This document shows, in pieces, positions 1 to 8,439 of a stretch of 64,000 nucleotides of DNA. Source of the stretch: JBEATZ01 sp041178545 (lineage in GTDB: Bacteria; Planctomycetota; UBA1135; UBA2386); NCBI GenBank assembly GCA_041178545.1, contig JBEGVB010000054.1:11021-75020 (forward strand), read 5' to 3'. A program made the position numbers and the translations under genes. The notes under the pieces were generated by a model, which saw only the letters and a list, made by a program, of their open reading frames with translations, was not told the DNA's origin and ran no database searches. Numbering within the stretch: the stretch's first letter is position 1; each line of letters opens with the position of its first letter.

Positions 1-5
1 CGAAC

Positions 6-740
6 ATGTCCAAGCGCGAACAGGGTTTCACCCTCATCGAACTGATGATCGTCGTTGCGATCATCGCCATCATCGCGTCCATCGCGATCCCCAACCTCCT
101 GAGCGCACGCCTCAACGCGAACGAGTCGTCCGCCATCGCCACGCTGAAGAACATCTCTTCGGCCCAGGCCCAGTGCCAGGCTTCCGGCGTGATCGACGAG
201 AACGCCAACGGCGCCGGTGAGTACGGCTGCTTCGCGGAGCTCGCGGGCGTCGCCGACGTGCGCGTCCCGACGACCAGCTCGGCCACCATCCGCATCACGC
301 CGCCGGTCCTGTCGACCGCCTTCGGCAATATCATCACCACCGGCACCCTGCAGACCGTGGTCCGTTCGGGCTACGTGTTCTCGATGTACCTGCCCGACGC
401 CACCGCGACGGGTGTGAACGAGATCGCGCAGAGCACCGCGGGCACCGGCGGCGGCATCACCGGTGTCGACCCGACGGCCTCCGAGGTCATGTGGTGCTGC
501 TACGCCTGGCCGAGCGCCTACGGCAACAGCGGCAAGCGCACCTTCTTCATCAACCAGGGTGGTGACGTCCTCGGCACCACGGCCGCGGTGCTGCAGTACA
601 ACGGCGCGACCACGCTGCCGGCCTGGAACGCAGCCTTCGACGCCGCTGCCACCGCACCCTCGCCCGTTGGCCGCATGGACACGCCCATCGCCGCCAACAA
701 GCTCGGCGAGGACGGCAACACCTGGGTCGTCGTCAACTGA
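6..740 (+). CDS. Type IV prepilin / type II pseudopilin-like protein
   Basis: The 244-residue product is a pilin-class protein. It should be cleaved and N-methylated by a prepilin peptidase and then assembled into a pilus or pseudopilus. A short charged leader (MSKREQG) is followed directly by FTLIELMIVVAIIAII, so cleavage falls between Gly7 and Phe8. The conserved Glu is at mature position 5, and the hydrophobic N-terminal helix runs to about residue 35. The rest is a globular head with several cysteines (one near 57, one near 75, and a CC pair in MWCCYAWP) that could form disulfides. The short leader supports the ATG at 6. Only five bases lie upstream, so the promoter and ribosome site are outside the window. 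No pilus-assembly gene is adjacent, so pilus versus secretion pseudopilus cannot be decided here. Confidence 0.88.
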   Translation: MSKREQGFTLIELMIVVAIIAIIASIAIPNLLSARLNANESSAIATLKNISSAQAQCQASGVIDENANGAGEYGCFAELAGVADVRVPTTSSATIRITPPVLSTAFGNIITTGTLQTVVRSGYVFSMYLPDATATGVNEIAQSTAGTGGGITGVDPTASEVMWCCYAWPSAYGNSGKRTFFINQGGDVLGTTAAVLQYNGATTLPAWNAAFDAAATAPSPVGRMDTPIAANKLGEDGNTWVVVN

Positions 741-750
741 CCAGCCCCGC

Positions 751-815
751 CTCCGCGCCTCGGCGCGGAGTGCGTGACGCTCGAAGCCCTGGGGCGCACT
801 GCGCCGCAGGGCTTC
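751..815 (+). terminator. Two consecutive GC-rich stem-loops after the prepilin gene
   Basis: The first stem pairs 751-759 with 762-770 around a 2-base loop. The second pairs 783-791 with 807-815 and has a further internal pairing (793-797 with 801-805). They lie between two convergent genes. Only a weak T-containing tail (gtgcatttcc) follows, so intrinsic termination is inferred from position and stem strength. Confidence 0.5.
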
Positions 816-848
816 GTGCATTTCCTGCGGGCGTGCCGTGGCAGCGCC

Positions 849-1622
849 TCAGCGCTGGGGCGTGCCGAAGAGCGCCGTCGCGTTGTTGAAGGTCAGCTCG
901 GCCGCGTCCGCCACCGGCATGCCGCGCGCAGCCGCCACGGCCGTGAGGGCGTGGCACACCAGCGCGGGCTCGTTGCGCTTGCCGCGGAACGCCTGCGGCG
1001 GCAGGAATGGACTGTCCGTCTCCACCAGCAGCCGGTCTGCGGGGGCCCGAGCGGCGGCTTCGCGCAGCAGCGCGTTCTTCGGGTAGGTCACCGGACCGGC
1101 GAAGGAAAGGTGCAGCCCGAGTGCCACGGCCTCGTCTGCCTCCTGCGGGCCGCCGGAGAAGCAGTGCATGACCCCGCGCAGCGGCGTCCCGTGGGCAGCA
1201 ACCCAGCCGCGCAGGGCGGTGTGGAGGTGCGGCCACGCGTCTCGGCAGTGCAGGATCACAGGCAGCTGCAGCTCGTGCGCGAGCGCAAGGTGCTGATGCA
1301 GCGAGCGCAGCTGCTGCTCCAGCGGGCACCGGTCGCGGTAGCAGTCCATGCCCGTCTCGCCGATCGCCGCACAGCCGGGGCTGCGCGCCAGGGCCTCGAT
1401 CGCCGGCCACTCCGCATCGAGCCCGGTGGCGTCGTTGGGGTGCAGGCCCGCGCTCCAACGCACGTGTGGCAGCGCTCCCAGCTCCCGTGCCCGTGCCGAC
1501 GTTGCGGCATCGATGCCGACCACCAGCATGCCGTGCACGCCCGCGGCCACGGCGCGCGCGTGCTCTGCCACCGGGTCGGCACCGTCGAGACCGAGGTGGC
1601 AGTGGGTGTCGAAGAGCCTCAT
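849..1622 (-). CDS. tatD: TatD-family metal-dependent DNase/hydrolase
   Basis: The 257-residue TIM-barrel hydrolase belongs to the TatD/YcfH/YjjV group, whose members act as metal-dependent 3'-exonucleases or repair nucleases. The full metal-ligand set is visible: DTHCHL at residues 5-10, the Glu in GETGMDCY, His in ILHCRDAW, His in MHCFSG, and Asp in VETDSPFLPP. Length is usual for the family (about 260). The ATG at 1622 is chosen because the HxH motif starts four residues later; the longer reading frame to 1862 adds only low-complexity residues. It starts two bases after the stop of the upstream anchored protein, so the two are probably co-transcribed. The substrate is not determined by the sequence. 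Confidence 0.88.
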   Translation of the reverse strand: MRLFDTHCHLGLDGADPVAEHARAVAAGVHGMLVVGIDAATSARARELGALPHVRWSAGLHPNDATGLDAEWPAIEALARSPGCAAIGETGMDCYRDRCPLEQQLRSLHQHLALAHELQLPVILHCRDAWPHLHTALRGWVAAHGTPLRGVMHCFSGGPQEADEAVALGLHLSFAGPVTYPKNALLREAAARAPADRLLVETDSPFLPPQAFRGKRNEPALVCHALTAVAAARGMPVADAAELTFNNATALFGTPQR

Positions 1623-1624
1623 CC

Positions 1625-2641
1625 CTAGCAACCGACTTCCTGCATCAGGAACCGGATCTTGTTGACGACGATCTCGTTCCCGCCGGCGGCGAGGGCCTCC
1701 TGCAGGAAGGAGCAGGCCTCCTTGCCGCGGATGCTGACGAGGGCGTCGAGGCAGTGGCAGAGGAAGATCGGGTTGTCCTGGATCACCGGCGGCTTGCGGT
1801 ACAGCTGCTCGATGGCCTTGGTGGCCTTGGCACTCTTCAGGGCCCCCAGTGCCTTGACGCACTCCTGGACGGTGGGGAGGTCGTGCTCGCTACGGCCGAT
1901 GACCATGAGCAGGGTCGTCTCCGTCTCCGGGTCGCCGCTGGAGACGTAGCGCTCGATGAAGTTGTGGAAGCCCGTACTCATCGCCGTCGTGTCCGGGATG
2001 GGGATCTGGTAGGCGATGGCGCGGTCTGGCTGGATGCCGCGGCTGGACTCGTAGCCGAGGATCTCGCGCAGGGTGCGGCCGGCCAGCGGCTTGTCGGCCT
2101 TGAGCAACAGGTCGGCGGCGAGCCAGCGCAGGCGGGGGGAGACGGGCGTGTCCCGGTGGTAGCCCTGGAGCGTCTTGAGGAGCAGGGCCTTGGCCTGCTC
2201 GGGGTCGACGACCAAGGCCGCTTCCAGGAGACGGTTCTTCTCGTCGTAGTCCTTGGTGGGGTCCAACTGCCGGTACCGCTCCACCAGGGGTGCCCACATG
2301 TCCTTGCCGACACCTGCCATCGCCTTCAGGATGGCGTCCATCTCCAGCCGCGCCGCCTGATAGTCGGGCTCCGGGATCCTGCTGTTGGTCAGGAGGGGGG
2401 CGTACACCCGCAGCTTCTCCAGCAGGGCCTGCGGTCCCTTGCTGTCCGCCCGCTGTTCGATGCGGAACCGGGTGACCTCGGCGGCGAGGGCCCCTTGCTC
2501 GGTGGCCAGGGCTTCGACTTTGCTCTGGAGGCCACGAAGTTCGAGCGCCTGCCACCCCGCCGCGCCGCCTGCAGCCAGCAGGCCCAGCAGGGCAACGGTC
2601 AGTCCAGGGGTGCGGGCGGGGGAGGGTGAGGGGGCGGTCAT
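1625..2641 (-). CDS. Membrane-anchored protein with coiled coil and helical-repeat-like domain, function unknown
   Basis: I do not recognise a named family. The 338-residue product begins with a short Pro/Ser-rich tail and one hydrophobic segment (about residues 13-30, LTVALLGLLAAGG), then a short coiled-coil-prone stretch (about 32-62, ELRGLQSKVEALATEQ). The rest is helical and HEAT/TPR-like, with recurring Leu/Ala helices such as KALLLKTLQGY and LRWLAADLLLKAD. It would be tethered to the inner membrane with its bulk in the periplasm. It is the first gene of a two-gene unit with tatD, two bases apart. The start faces the upstream lipoprotein gene across a 306-base divergent region. Confidence 0.6.
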   Translation of the reverse strand: MTAPSPSPARTPGLTVALLGLLAAGGAAGWQALELRGLQSKVEALATEQGALAAEVTRFRIEQRADSKGPQALLEKLRVYAPLLTNSRIPEPDYQAARLEMDAILKAMAGVGKDMWAPLVERYRQLDPTKDYDEKNRLLEAALVVDPEQAKALLLKTLQGYHRDTPVSPRLRWLAADLLLKADKPLAGRTLREILGYESSRGIQPDRAIAYQIPIPDTTAMSTGFHNFIERYVSSGDPETETTLLMVIGRSEHDLPTVQECVKALGALKSAKATKAIEQLYRKPPVIQDNPIFLCHCLDALVSIRGKEACSFLQEALAAGGNEIVVNKIRFLMQEVGC

Positions 2642-2947
2642 GGCGGAAGGCTAGCGAGCCCCCTTGGGAGGGTCACCGGATGTTCGCTCCCGAACGCAGG
2701 CTGTGGCAAACCGCACGGAACCGGGGGCTTGGCCGTGCGGTTCCGGGCTGCAGCGGGACGGCGCACTCCCGGCATGGAACTTGATCCGCGGAGCGGGTGC
2801 CCGACCCTCGGTGCACCCGACGGTTTCGGCAGTTGCCGGGTGGCGAGACGGAGGACGGATTTGCTAGCATCCCCGCCTCTCCCCTCTCCCCGGACCTGCC
2901 CTACCCCAGGTTCCTCTCCGCTCATGGTTCTGGTTGCTGGAGTCTCC
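2642..2947. other. Divergent intergenic region of 306 bases
   Basis: This stretch separates two divergently transcribed genes and must hold both promoters. A possible -10-like element (TAGCAT, 2865-2870) faces the plus-strand lipoprotein gene but has no convincing -35 partner. The plus reading frame stays open back to 2729, but it has neither signal peptide nor ribosome site there, so I treat it as non-coding. No RNA gene or repeat was seen. Confidence 0.5.
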
Positions 2948-5770
2948 ATGCGTTTGCACCCCCCTGCTGCGCTCGCGCTAGTCGTTGCTTTGGCTGGCTT
3001 TACAGGCTGTTCCGGCGGTGATGATTCCGATGGCGGTGGCGGCAACACCCTGAACACGATGAGCGTGGTCAGCTGCAGCCTCGGGTGCAGCGGCAACCGC
3101 TGCCAGATCTCGGAGATCGCACAGAACGAGAACCTCGTGCTGGTCTTCTCGCGCGATGTCGACCCGACGAGCGTCAACACGCACTCCATTCGCCTGCGCA
3201 CGTCCAGCGGCGAGACGCCGGTGGGTGAGTTCCTCGTGCGCGGCTCGGTGGTCGAGTTCGTGCCGCAGGTGCTGGTGGTGGGTGGGCAGACGTTCTTCGG
3301 CTTCCGCCCCGGCGAGAGCTACACCATGACCCTGCCCGGCGGCGAGGGCGAACTCAACGCGGTCCGCTCCACCTCCAACGATCCGCTCGGAGGCACGATC
3401 TCCTGCACGCTCAACGTGACGCGCGGGATCATCGACCTCAACAACGCCCCGCCGCGCGCCACCCTGGTGTCGCCGACGACGGCCATCGGTGTGCCGCAGG
3501 ACGCCATCATCCAGCTGGAGTTCAACGAACTGCTGGACCTGACCCCGTTCCTCAACACCACGGCAGCCAACGGCCCGGTGGTCTTCCAGGTGCGCCGTAC
3601 CCGCGAGGTGTCACCCGGCGTGCGCGAGTGCAACCAGTTGTCCCCCGCCGTGCCCCTGGCTGGTACGCCGCGCATCGACCTGGACGCCGCGCGCAACGTC
3701 TCGGTGCTCACCTACCAGTCGCCCAGCCCCCTGCCCGCCAACGTCTGTGTGCAGGTGACGGTGACCGACCGGGTCAAGGACCTGTCCGGCAAGGCCGCCA
3801 ACCCGCAGACCTTCCAGTTCCTCACGGTGGAGGCCGCGCGCACGACCCTGACGACCACCGAGACCTTCGACACCGATGACCAGCTGGACGCCGACGCGTC
3901 CTCGGGCTCGTGGTCGGGCGGCATCGGCTCCTTCGGCGTGATCGGTGGCGACGGCATCCACGGTCCGTTCACCCCGAGCCTCGGCGTGTTCCAGGGCGTG
4001 GTGGGCGGCAGGGACACGTTCCTGATCAACACCGACCTCACCATCATCCCCAGCGACAACACCCTGAGCGGCAACCCGATCGCCGTCACGGACGGTCGGT
4101 TCTTCTTCACGGAGATGGTGGTTCCGTCCAACGTGCGCCTCGTGTTCACCGGGTCCAACCCGCCGGTGTTCCACGTGCGCGGCAAGCTGGAGGTGTTGGG
4201 CATCATCGATGTGGATGGTCAGGACCTGACCTACTACCAGCCGGTCGCAACCGAGCTCAACGGCCAGCCGGGCGGCAACGCAGGCGTGTTCGGCGGTGCC
4301 GGCGGCCGCGGCGGCAACCGCGCCAATGGGCTGGGTGCCAACTCCCTCTTCAACGGCGTGATCGGTGGCGACGTGCGGGTGCGCACGGGCCACGCCTACG
4401 CATCGAGTGTGACGAACACCGGTGGCCGCGCCTCGACGATCTTCCCGGCCGACGGCCTCAACACCTCAGTGGTCTACAACACGACGGGCGCGATCCCGTA
4501 CACCGTGATGTCGGCAGCCGGCGGTGGCGGCGGCGGCTACATGGGTGCCGGCGGTGACAGCCGCGTGGTGTCCAACTCGCGCAGTGCAGCCGAGGGCATC
4601 GGCAGCGTTGCCGCTTCCACCACGACCACGATCAGCGACCCGACCAAAACCTGGGCGGCGGACCAGTGGGTCGGGATGCGGTTGCGCATCGGCCCGGGCA
4701 CGCCGTCGGAGCAGAGCCGCATCGTGGTCGCCAACACGGCCACGCAGGTCACGGTGGATGTCCCGTTTGCCGTGCCCCCTGCCGTGGGTGCCGCCTACCA
4801 GCTGCCCGAGCGCGCCCTGATGGGGCCGTCGGTTGCCGGCGGCGTGGCCTTCCCGCTGCTGCCCAAGCCCTCGGGCTCCACCAGCATCCTGCACTTCCTC
4901 GTCGGCGGTGCCGGCGGCGGTGGCGCAGCCAGCAGCCCCCTGTTCTCCAACACCTTCCAGCGCACCTGGGCACCTGGTTGCGGTGGTGGTGGTGGTGGTG
5001 GTGCCATGGCACTGCGCGCCGGCGCCACGCTGCGGCTCGCGACCACGGCCCAGTTGCTGGCCTCCGGTGGCTCCTGCGGCCAGACGACCGGCACCGGCGT
5101 CACCGTGTCCCTCGGCCCGCCCGGCGGCGGCGGCTCCGGTGGCTCGATCCTGCTGCAGAGCGGTGGGTTCGTCGAACTGCCTGGCCTCGTCGACGTGCGC
5201 GGCGGCACCCGCGGTCGCCTCGACCGGTCGACGTCGGTCACGCCTGCCCAGGGCGGTGGTTCCTGTGAGATCAACGGTGGCGACGGGCGCCCCGGCTTCA
5301 TCCGGCTCGAGGTGCCGACCAACCCCACGACCCTGCTGCTGCCCAACGCACAGCCTGCGCCCACGGCCGACACGGTCGCTTTGCTCACGGACGAGGACCC
5401 GCGGGTCGGCTTCCAGAGCGAGTTCTACTCCACGGGCCAGCCGTTCGGCCCCGAGTACGTGCGCTACGAGATCGAGGCACGCGTCAACGGCGTGACGACG
5501 ATCTTCAGCGACGACCCGGCGGTGGGTGTGCCTGCCCGCGCAGCGACGGCACCGATCGAGGCCTACTTCCAGGCGGCGCGCATCGACCTCGTCACCGGCA
5601 CGATCGTGCCCGGCACCACGCGCCCCTGGCGCGAGCAGGTGGGCGGGTTCGGCGGCGCCACGAGCCTGGCCGACGACTCGGAGAACGGCTTCCGCTTCCA
5701 GATCCTCTTCAACCGCACCCTCGGCGTGAGCGTCGTGATCGAGCGCGTCACGGTCGTCTACCAGGTCTGA
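2948..5770 (+). CDS. Large glycine-rich surface lipoprotein with Ig-like domains (paralogue A)
   Basis: The predicted lipoprotein has 940 residues. The signal peptide MRLHPPAALALVVALAGF ends in a lipobox with Cys at TGC, followed by Gly/Asp-rich linker. Two Big_5-like immunoglobulin-type domains follow; the second begins at PPRATLVSPTTA and contains the typical LEFNELLD segment. The C-terminal half is a beta-rich region studded with Gly runs (GGRGGNR, GGGGGGY, a run of seven Gly codons), suggesting a repetitive beta-solenoid-like adhesin or matrix fold. The ATG at 2948 is chosen because GGAG lies five bases upstream and the signal peptide starts there. It lies 52 bases before a close paralogue and contains a segment of about 70 residues (near residues 540-620) that the paralogue lacks. 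Function is not known; a surface-exposed structural role is inferred. Confidence 0.75.
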   Translation: MRLHPPAALALVVALAGFTGCSGGDDSDGGGGNTLNTMSVVSCSLGCSGNRCQISEIAQNENLVLVFSRDVDPTSVNTHSIRLRTSSGETPVGEFLVRGSVVEFVPQVLVVGGQTFFGFRPGESYTMTLPGGEGELNAVRSTSNDPLGGTISCTLNVTRGIIDLNNAPPRATLVSPTTAIGVPQDAIIQLEFNELLDLTPFLNTTAANGPVVFQVRRTREVSPGVRECNQLSPAVPLAGTPRIDLDAARNVSVLTYQSPSPLPANVCVQVTVTDRVKDLSGKAANPQTFQFLTVEAARTTLTTTETFDTDDQLDADASSGSWSGGIGSFGVIGGDGIHGPFTPSLGVFQGVVGGRDTFLINTDLTIIPSDNTLSGNPIAVTDGRFFFTEMVVPSNVRLVFTGSNPPVFHVRGKLEVLGIIDVDGQDLTYYQPVATELNGQPGGNAGVFGGAGGRGGNRANGLGANSLFNGVIGGDVRVRTGHAYASSVTNTGGRASTIFPADGLNTSVVYNTTGAIPYTVMSAAGGGGGGYMGAGGDSRVVSNSRSAAEGIGSVAASTTTTISDPTKTWAADQWVGMRLRIGPGTPSEQSRIVVANTATQVTVDVPFAVPPAVGAAYQLPERALMGPSVAGGVAFPLLPKPSGSTSILHFLVGGAGGGGAASSPLFSNTFQRTWAPGCGGGGGGGAMALRAGATLRLATTAQLLASGGSCGQTTGTGVTVSLGPPGGGGSGGSILLQSGGFVELPGLVDVRGGTRGRLDRSTSVTPAQGGGSCEINGGDGRPGFIRLEVPTNPTTLLLPNAQPAPTADTVALLTDEDPRVGFQSEFYSTGQPFGPEYVRYEIEARVNGVTTIFSDDPAVGVPARAATAPIEAYFQAARIDLVTGTIVPGTTRPWREQVGGFGGATSLADDSENGFRFQILFNRTLGVSVVIERVTVVYQV
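4982..5002 (+). repeat. (GGT)7 in-frame trinucleotide repeat
   Basis: Seven tandem ggt triplets encode part of a run of glycines inside the first glycine-rich lipoprotein. Loss or gain of a unit would change protein length without shifting the frame. Confidence 0.9.
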
Positions 5771-5822
5771 ACCCCGGCCAGCAGCCCATCCTGCGAACCC
5801 AACGTTGCACCCCCTCTCTCCC

Positions 5823-8381
5823 ATGCGCAACCCACTGTTCCCCCTGCTCCCCGTGTTGGCACTCGTCGCGACGGCTTGCTCCGGCGGAGGCTCGTCGGAC
5901 GGCAACGGCGACTGCCAGACCGGCGGCTTCTGCCTGACGTACTGTGACCTCGGTTGCAGCCTGAGCGGCTGCTCCCTGACCGAGATCGCGGAGAACCAGC
6001 AACTGCGGTTCGTCTTCAACGAGGCCGTGGAACCGAGCTCGGTGACCGTCTCGACGTTCTCGATCCGCACCGCCTCGGGCCAGCGGCCCAACGGTGACTT
6101 CCTGGTCGAGGACAACGTGGTCACGTTCATCCCCACGATCCGCGTGGTGGGCGGCACCACCTCGTTCGGCTTCCAGCGCGGGGAGAGCTACATCATCAAC
6201 CTGGCCAGCGGCTCCTCCAACGAGGGCATCCGCTCGGCCTCGGGCGACGCACTCAGCTCGCCACTCAACTGCACGGTGCGCGCGACCCTCGGCGTCATCG
6301 ACGAGAACCAGCTGCCGCCGACGGCCACGCTGGTGTCGCCCACGGACCTGGTCAATGCGCCCACGGACACGTCCGTGGTGCTGCGGTTCAACGAGCTGAT
6401 CGACCCGACGCCGTTCGGCGCTTCGGCGATCACGGCCCCGATCCGCTACCAGCTCTCGCGCGGCACCAACAACCCGATCCAGCTGGAAGGGTCGCTGACC
6501 CTGAGTGTCGAGCGCGTGGGCGGGACCAACGTGTCCGTGGTCACCCTGCGTCCCAGCACGGCGCTGCCCGGTGGTGCCACGGTGCGCATCGAGGTCACTC
6601 CCGAGGTGCGCGACCTCGCCGGTGTCAGTTCGCCGGGCCAGCTGATGTTCTTCAACACCGAGGCCGGCAGCATCGCCGACCAGGACCTCGTGGAGACGTT
6701 TGCCAGCCCCGCACGGCAGGATCCGCAGATCTCCTCCGGCCCGTGGAGCAACGGCGCCCGTCCTGGTGCCATCGGCGGCGACGGCCGCCACGGTTCCTTC
6801 GACATCACGGTGGGCACCAGCCTCGGCAACCAGGTCTACACCTGGAACACCGACAACATCACCATCCCGGGCACCCGCACCATCAGCGGTCTGCCGATCA
6901 CGGTGACGGACGGCCGGCTCTACTTCACCGACTTCGTCCTGGCCGAGGGCTTCACGCTGCGCTTCCAGGGCACCAACCCGCCGCAGATCTTCGTGCGCGG
7001 TCGGGTGGACATCGCGGGCCGCATCGAGCTCAACGGTGCCACCATGAGCTCGTCCTACGTGTTCCGCGACGCACTGGCAACGACGCCGGTGCAGGGGCAG
7101 CCCGGTGGCACGGGCGGTCCCGGCGGCTCCCGCGGTGGCCGCGGTGCAAACCGCTGCCTTGGCACCGGTCCGATCATCACCGGTGGAGTGATCCAGACAG
7201 ACGGCCAGCTCGGTGAGACGGTGCGTCTGCCCGCTGGCCACGCCTACGCCGCTCGCGCCGCGGGCACGGGTGGCCTCGGCTCGCCCATGTTCCCCACCAC
7301 GGGCCTCAACGCGTCCGTGCAGTACACGATCCTCTCCGCCTTCTCGGGCCAGATTGCCCCGGGCGGCGGCGGCGGCGGCAACTGGACCGCGGGCACCGCA
7401 GGCTCGGTCACGCCGGCAGCAGGCATCGTGGCCGGCGCAGCCGGTGGACTGGCTGGAGCCTTCGACAACTTCCCGGTGCCCACCGGCGTCTCCTCGCTCA
7501 ACCACTTCCTCGTCGGTGGCTCGGGTGGCGGCGGTGGCGGCAGCCACTGCTTCCTCGCCGTCTCCGGCAACGCCGCGGACGTGTGGAAGGCGGGTGCTGG
7601 TGGCTCGGGCGGCGGTGGTTCCATCGCCTTCCGCGCCGGCAACAACGTGCTGCTGCGCCGTCTGGGCGTCGTCGAGGCCAAGGGTGGCGCTGGCGCGATC
7701 TTCAGTGACCGCGTCACGGCTGGCGTCCCCTCGCCCGGCGGCGGTGGTTCGGGCGGCAGCATCCTGGTGCAGTCGGGCAACGACGTGACCCTCGAGGGCA
7801 CGCTCGACACGAGTGGTGGCAACGGTTCCCGCACCGGCAACATCCAGCCGGTCAACCTCAACGCCAACTGCTTCGGTGGTCCTGGCGCGCCCGGCATCTA
7901 CCGCATCGAGGCCGTCGGCACGACCACGCTGAGCGCCCCGACCCTGACTCCGGCGATCGACCCTGCCCGCAACCAGGGCCCGCTCAACGACCGCGACGAC
8001 CTCGTCGGCTGCGCGTCGCTGTGGCGCCCCACGGGCAAGCTGTTCCCGCCGGAGTGGAAGCGCTACGTGCTCGAGGTCGACTTCAATGGCGACGGCACCG
8101 TCGACTCGGTCTACAGCGACGATCCCACGGTCCCGGGCTCGGTGGGTCTGGCCACGGACCCGAACGGCCCCGTGACCATCAAGTTCCAGGGCGCGAGTGT
8201 GAGCTCCACCACGGGCCAGCCCGTGGCCGGCACGGTCGGCCCCTGGCGCGACTCGACCAATGCCGCCGGTGGCAGCCTCAACACCGACAACGCGACGGGC
8301 TTCCGCTTCCAGCTGGTGTTCAACCGCCGCGACTTCCCCAACTGCATCGTCCGCAACCTCGTGGTCACCGTCCGCGGCTGA
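5823..8381 (+). CDS. Large glycine-rich surface lipoprotein with Ig-like domains (paralogue B)
   Basis: This 852-residue protein is parallel in organisation to the gene just upstream. The signal peptide MRNPLFPLLPVLALVATAC gives a lipobox (VATAC) with Cys19. Next come a Cys-containing module (CDLGCSLSGCSLTEIAE), Ig-like domains with LRFNELIDPTPFG, a central region rich in GGxGG patterns, and a C-terminal beta-rich domain near GPWRDS. Module order matches paralogue A throughout, so a tandem duplication followed by divergence is inferred. The ATG at 5823 is preferred over an in-frame TTG at 5805 because the signal peptide begins there; no clear ribosome site is visible for either. A GC-rich stem-loop follows the stop. 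Substrate or partner is unknown. Confidence 0.75.
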   Translation: MRNPLFPLLPVLALVATACSGGGSSDGNGDCQTGGFCLTYCDLGCSLSGCSLTEIAENQQLRFVFNEAVEPSSVTVSTFSIRTASGQRPNGDFLVEDNVVTFIPTIRVVGGTTSFGFQRGESYIINLASGSSNEGIRSASGDALSSPLNCTVRATLGVIDENQLPPTATLVSPTDLVNAPTDTSVVLRFNELIDPTPFGASAITAPIRYQLSRGTNNPIQLEGSLTLSVERVGGTNVSVVTLRPSTALPGGATVRIEVTPEVRDLAGVSSPGQLMFFNTEAGSIADQDLVETFASPARQDPQISSGPWSNGARPGAIGGDGRHGSFDITVGTSLGNQVYTWNTDNITIPGTRTISGLPITVTDGRLYFTDFVLAEGFTLRFQGTNPPQIFVRGRVDIAGRIELNGATMSSSYVFRDALATTPVQGQPGGTGGPGGSRGGRGANRCLGTGPIITGGVIQTDGQLGETVRLPAGHAYAARAAGTGGLGSPMFPTTGLNASVQYTILSAFSGQIAPGGGGGGNWTAGTAGSVTPAAGIVAGAAGGLAGAFDNFPVPTGVSSLNHFLVGGSGGGGGGSHCFLAVSGNAADVWKAGAGGSGGGGSIAFRAGNNVLLRRLGVVEAKGGAGAIFSDRVTAGVPSPGGGGSGGSILVQSGNDVTLEGTLDTSGGNGSRTGNIQPVNLNANCFGGPGAPGIYRIEAVGTTTLSAPTLTPAIDPARNQGPLNDRDDLVGCASLWRPTGKLFPPEWKRYVLEVDFNGDGTVDSVYSDDPTVPGSVGLATDPNGPVTIKFQGASVSSTTGQPVAGTVGPWRDSTNAAGGSLNTDNATGFRFQLVFNRRDFPNCIVRNLVVTVRG

Positions 8382-8388
8382 TGCACGC

Positions 8389-8414
8389 GGCCCCGCGCAA
8401 GACTGCGCGGGGCC
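8389..8414 (+). terminator. 11-bp perfect stem-loop after the lipoprotein pair
   Basis: Bases 8389-8399 pair perfectly with 8404-8414 around an AGAC loop, eight bases after the stop codon of the second lipoprotein. No T-tract follows, so this is either an unusual terminator or a 3'-end stabilising hairpin. Confidence 0.45.
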
Positions 8415-8439
8415 CGGTGGCGTCCCCCGGCCCGCCTGC

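Noticed and set aside
2729..2947. N-terminal extension of the first lipoprotein to an upstream alternative start
   Set aside because: The extension has no signal peptide or ribosome site. GGAG five bases before 2948 and the signal peptide fix the downstream start.
4982..5002. The triplet repeat as part of a CRISPR or phase-variable switch
   Set aside because: There are no spacers, and repeat changes would not shift the frame. It simply encodes glycines.
4466..6160. A 564-codon minus-strand frame opposite the glycine-rich lipoproteins
   Set aside because: It is an antisense shadow of Gly-rich coding sequence, with long poly-Thr and His stretches and no signal or domain.
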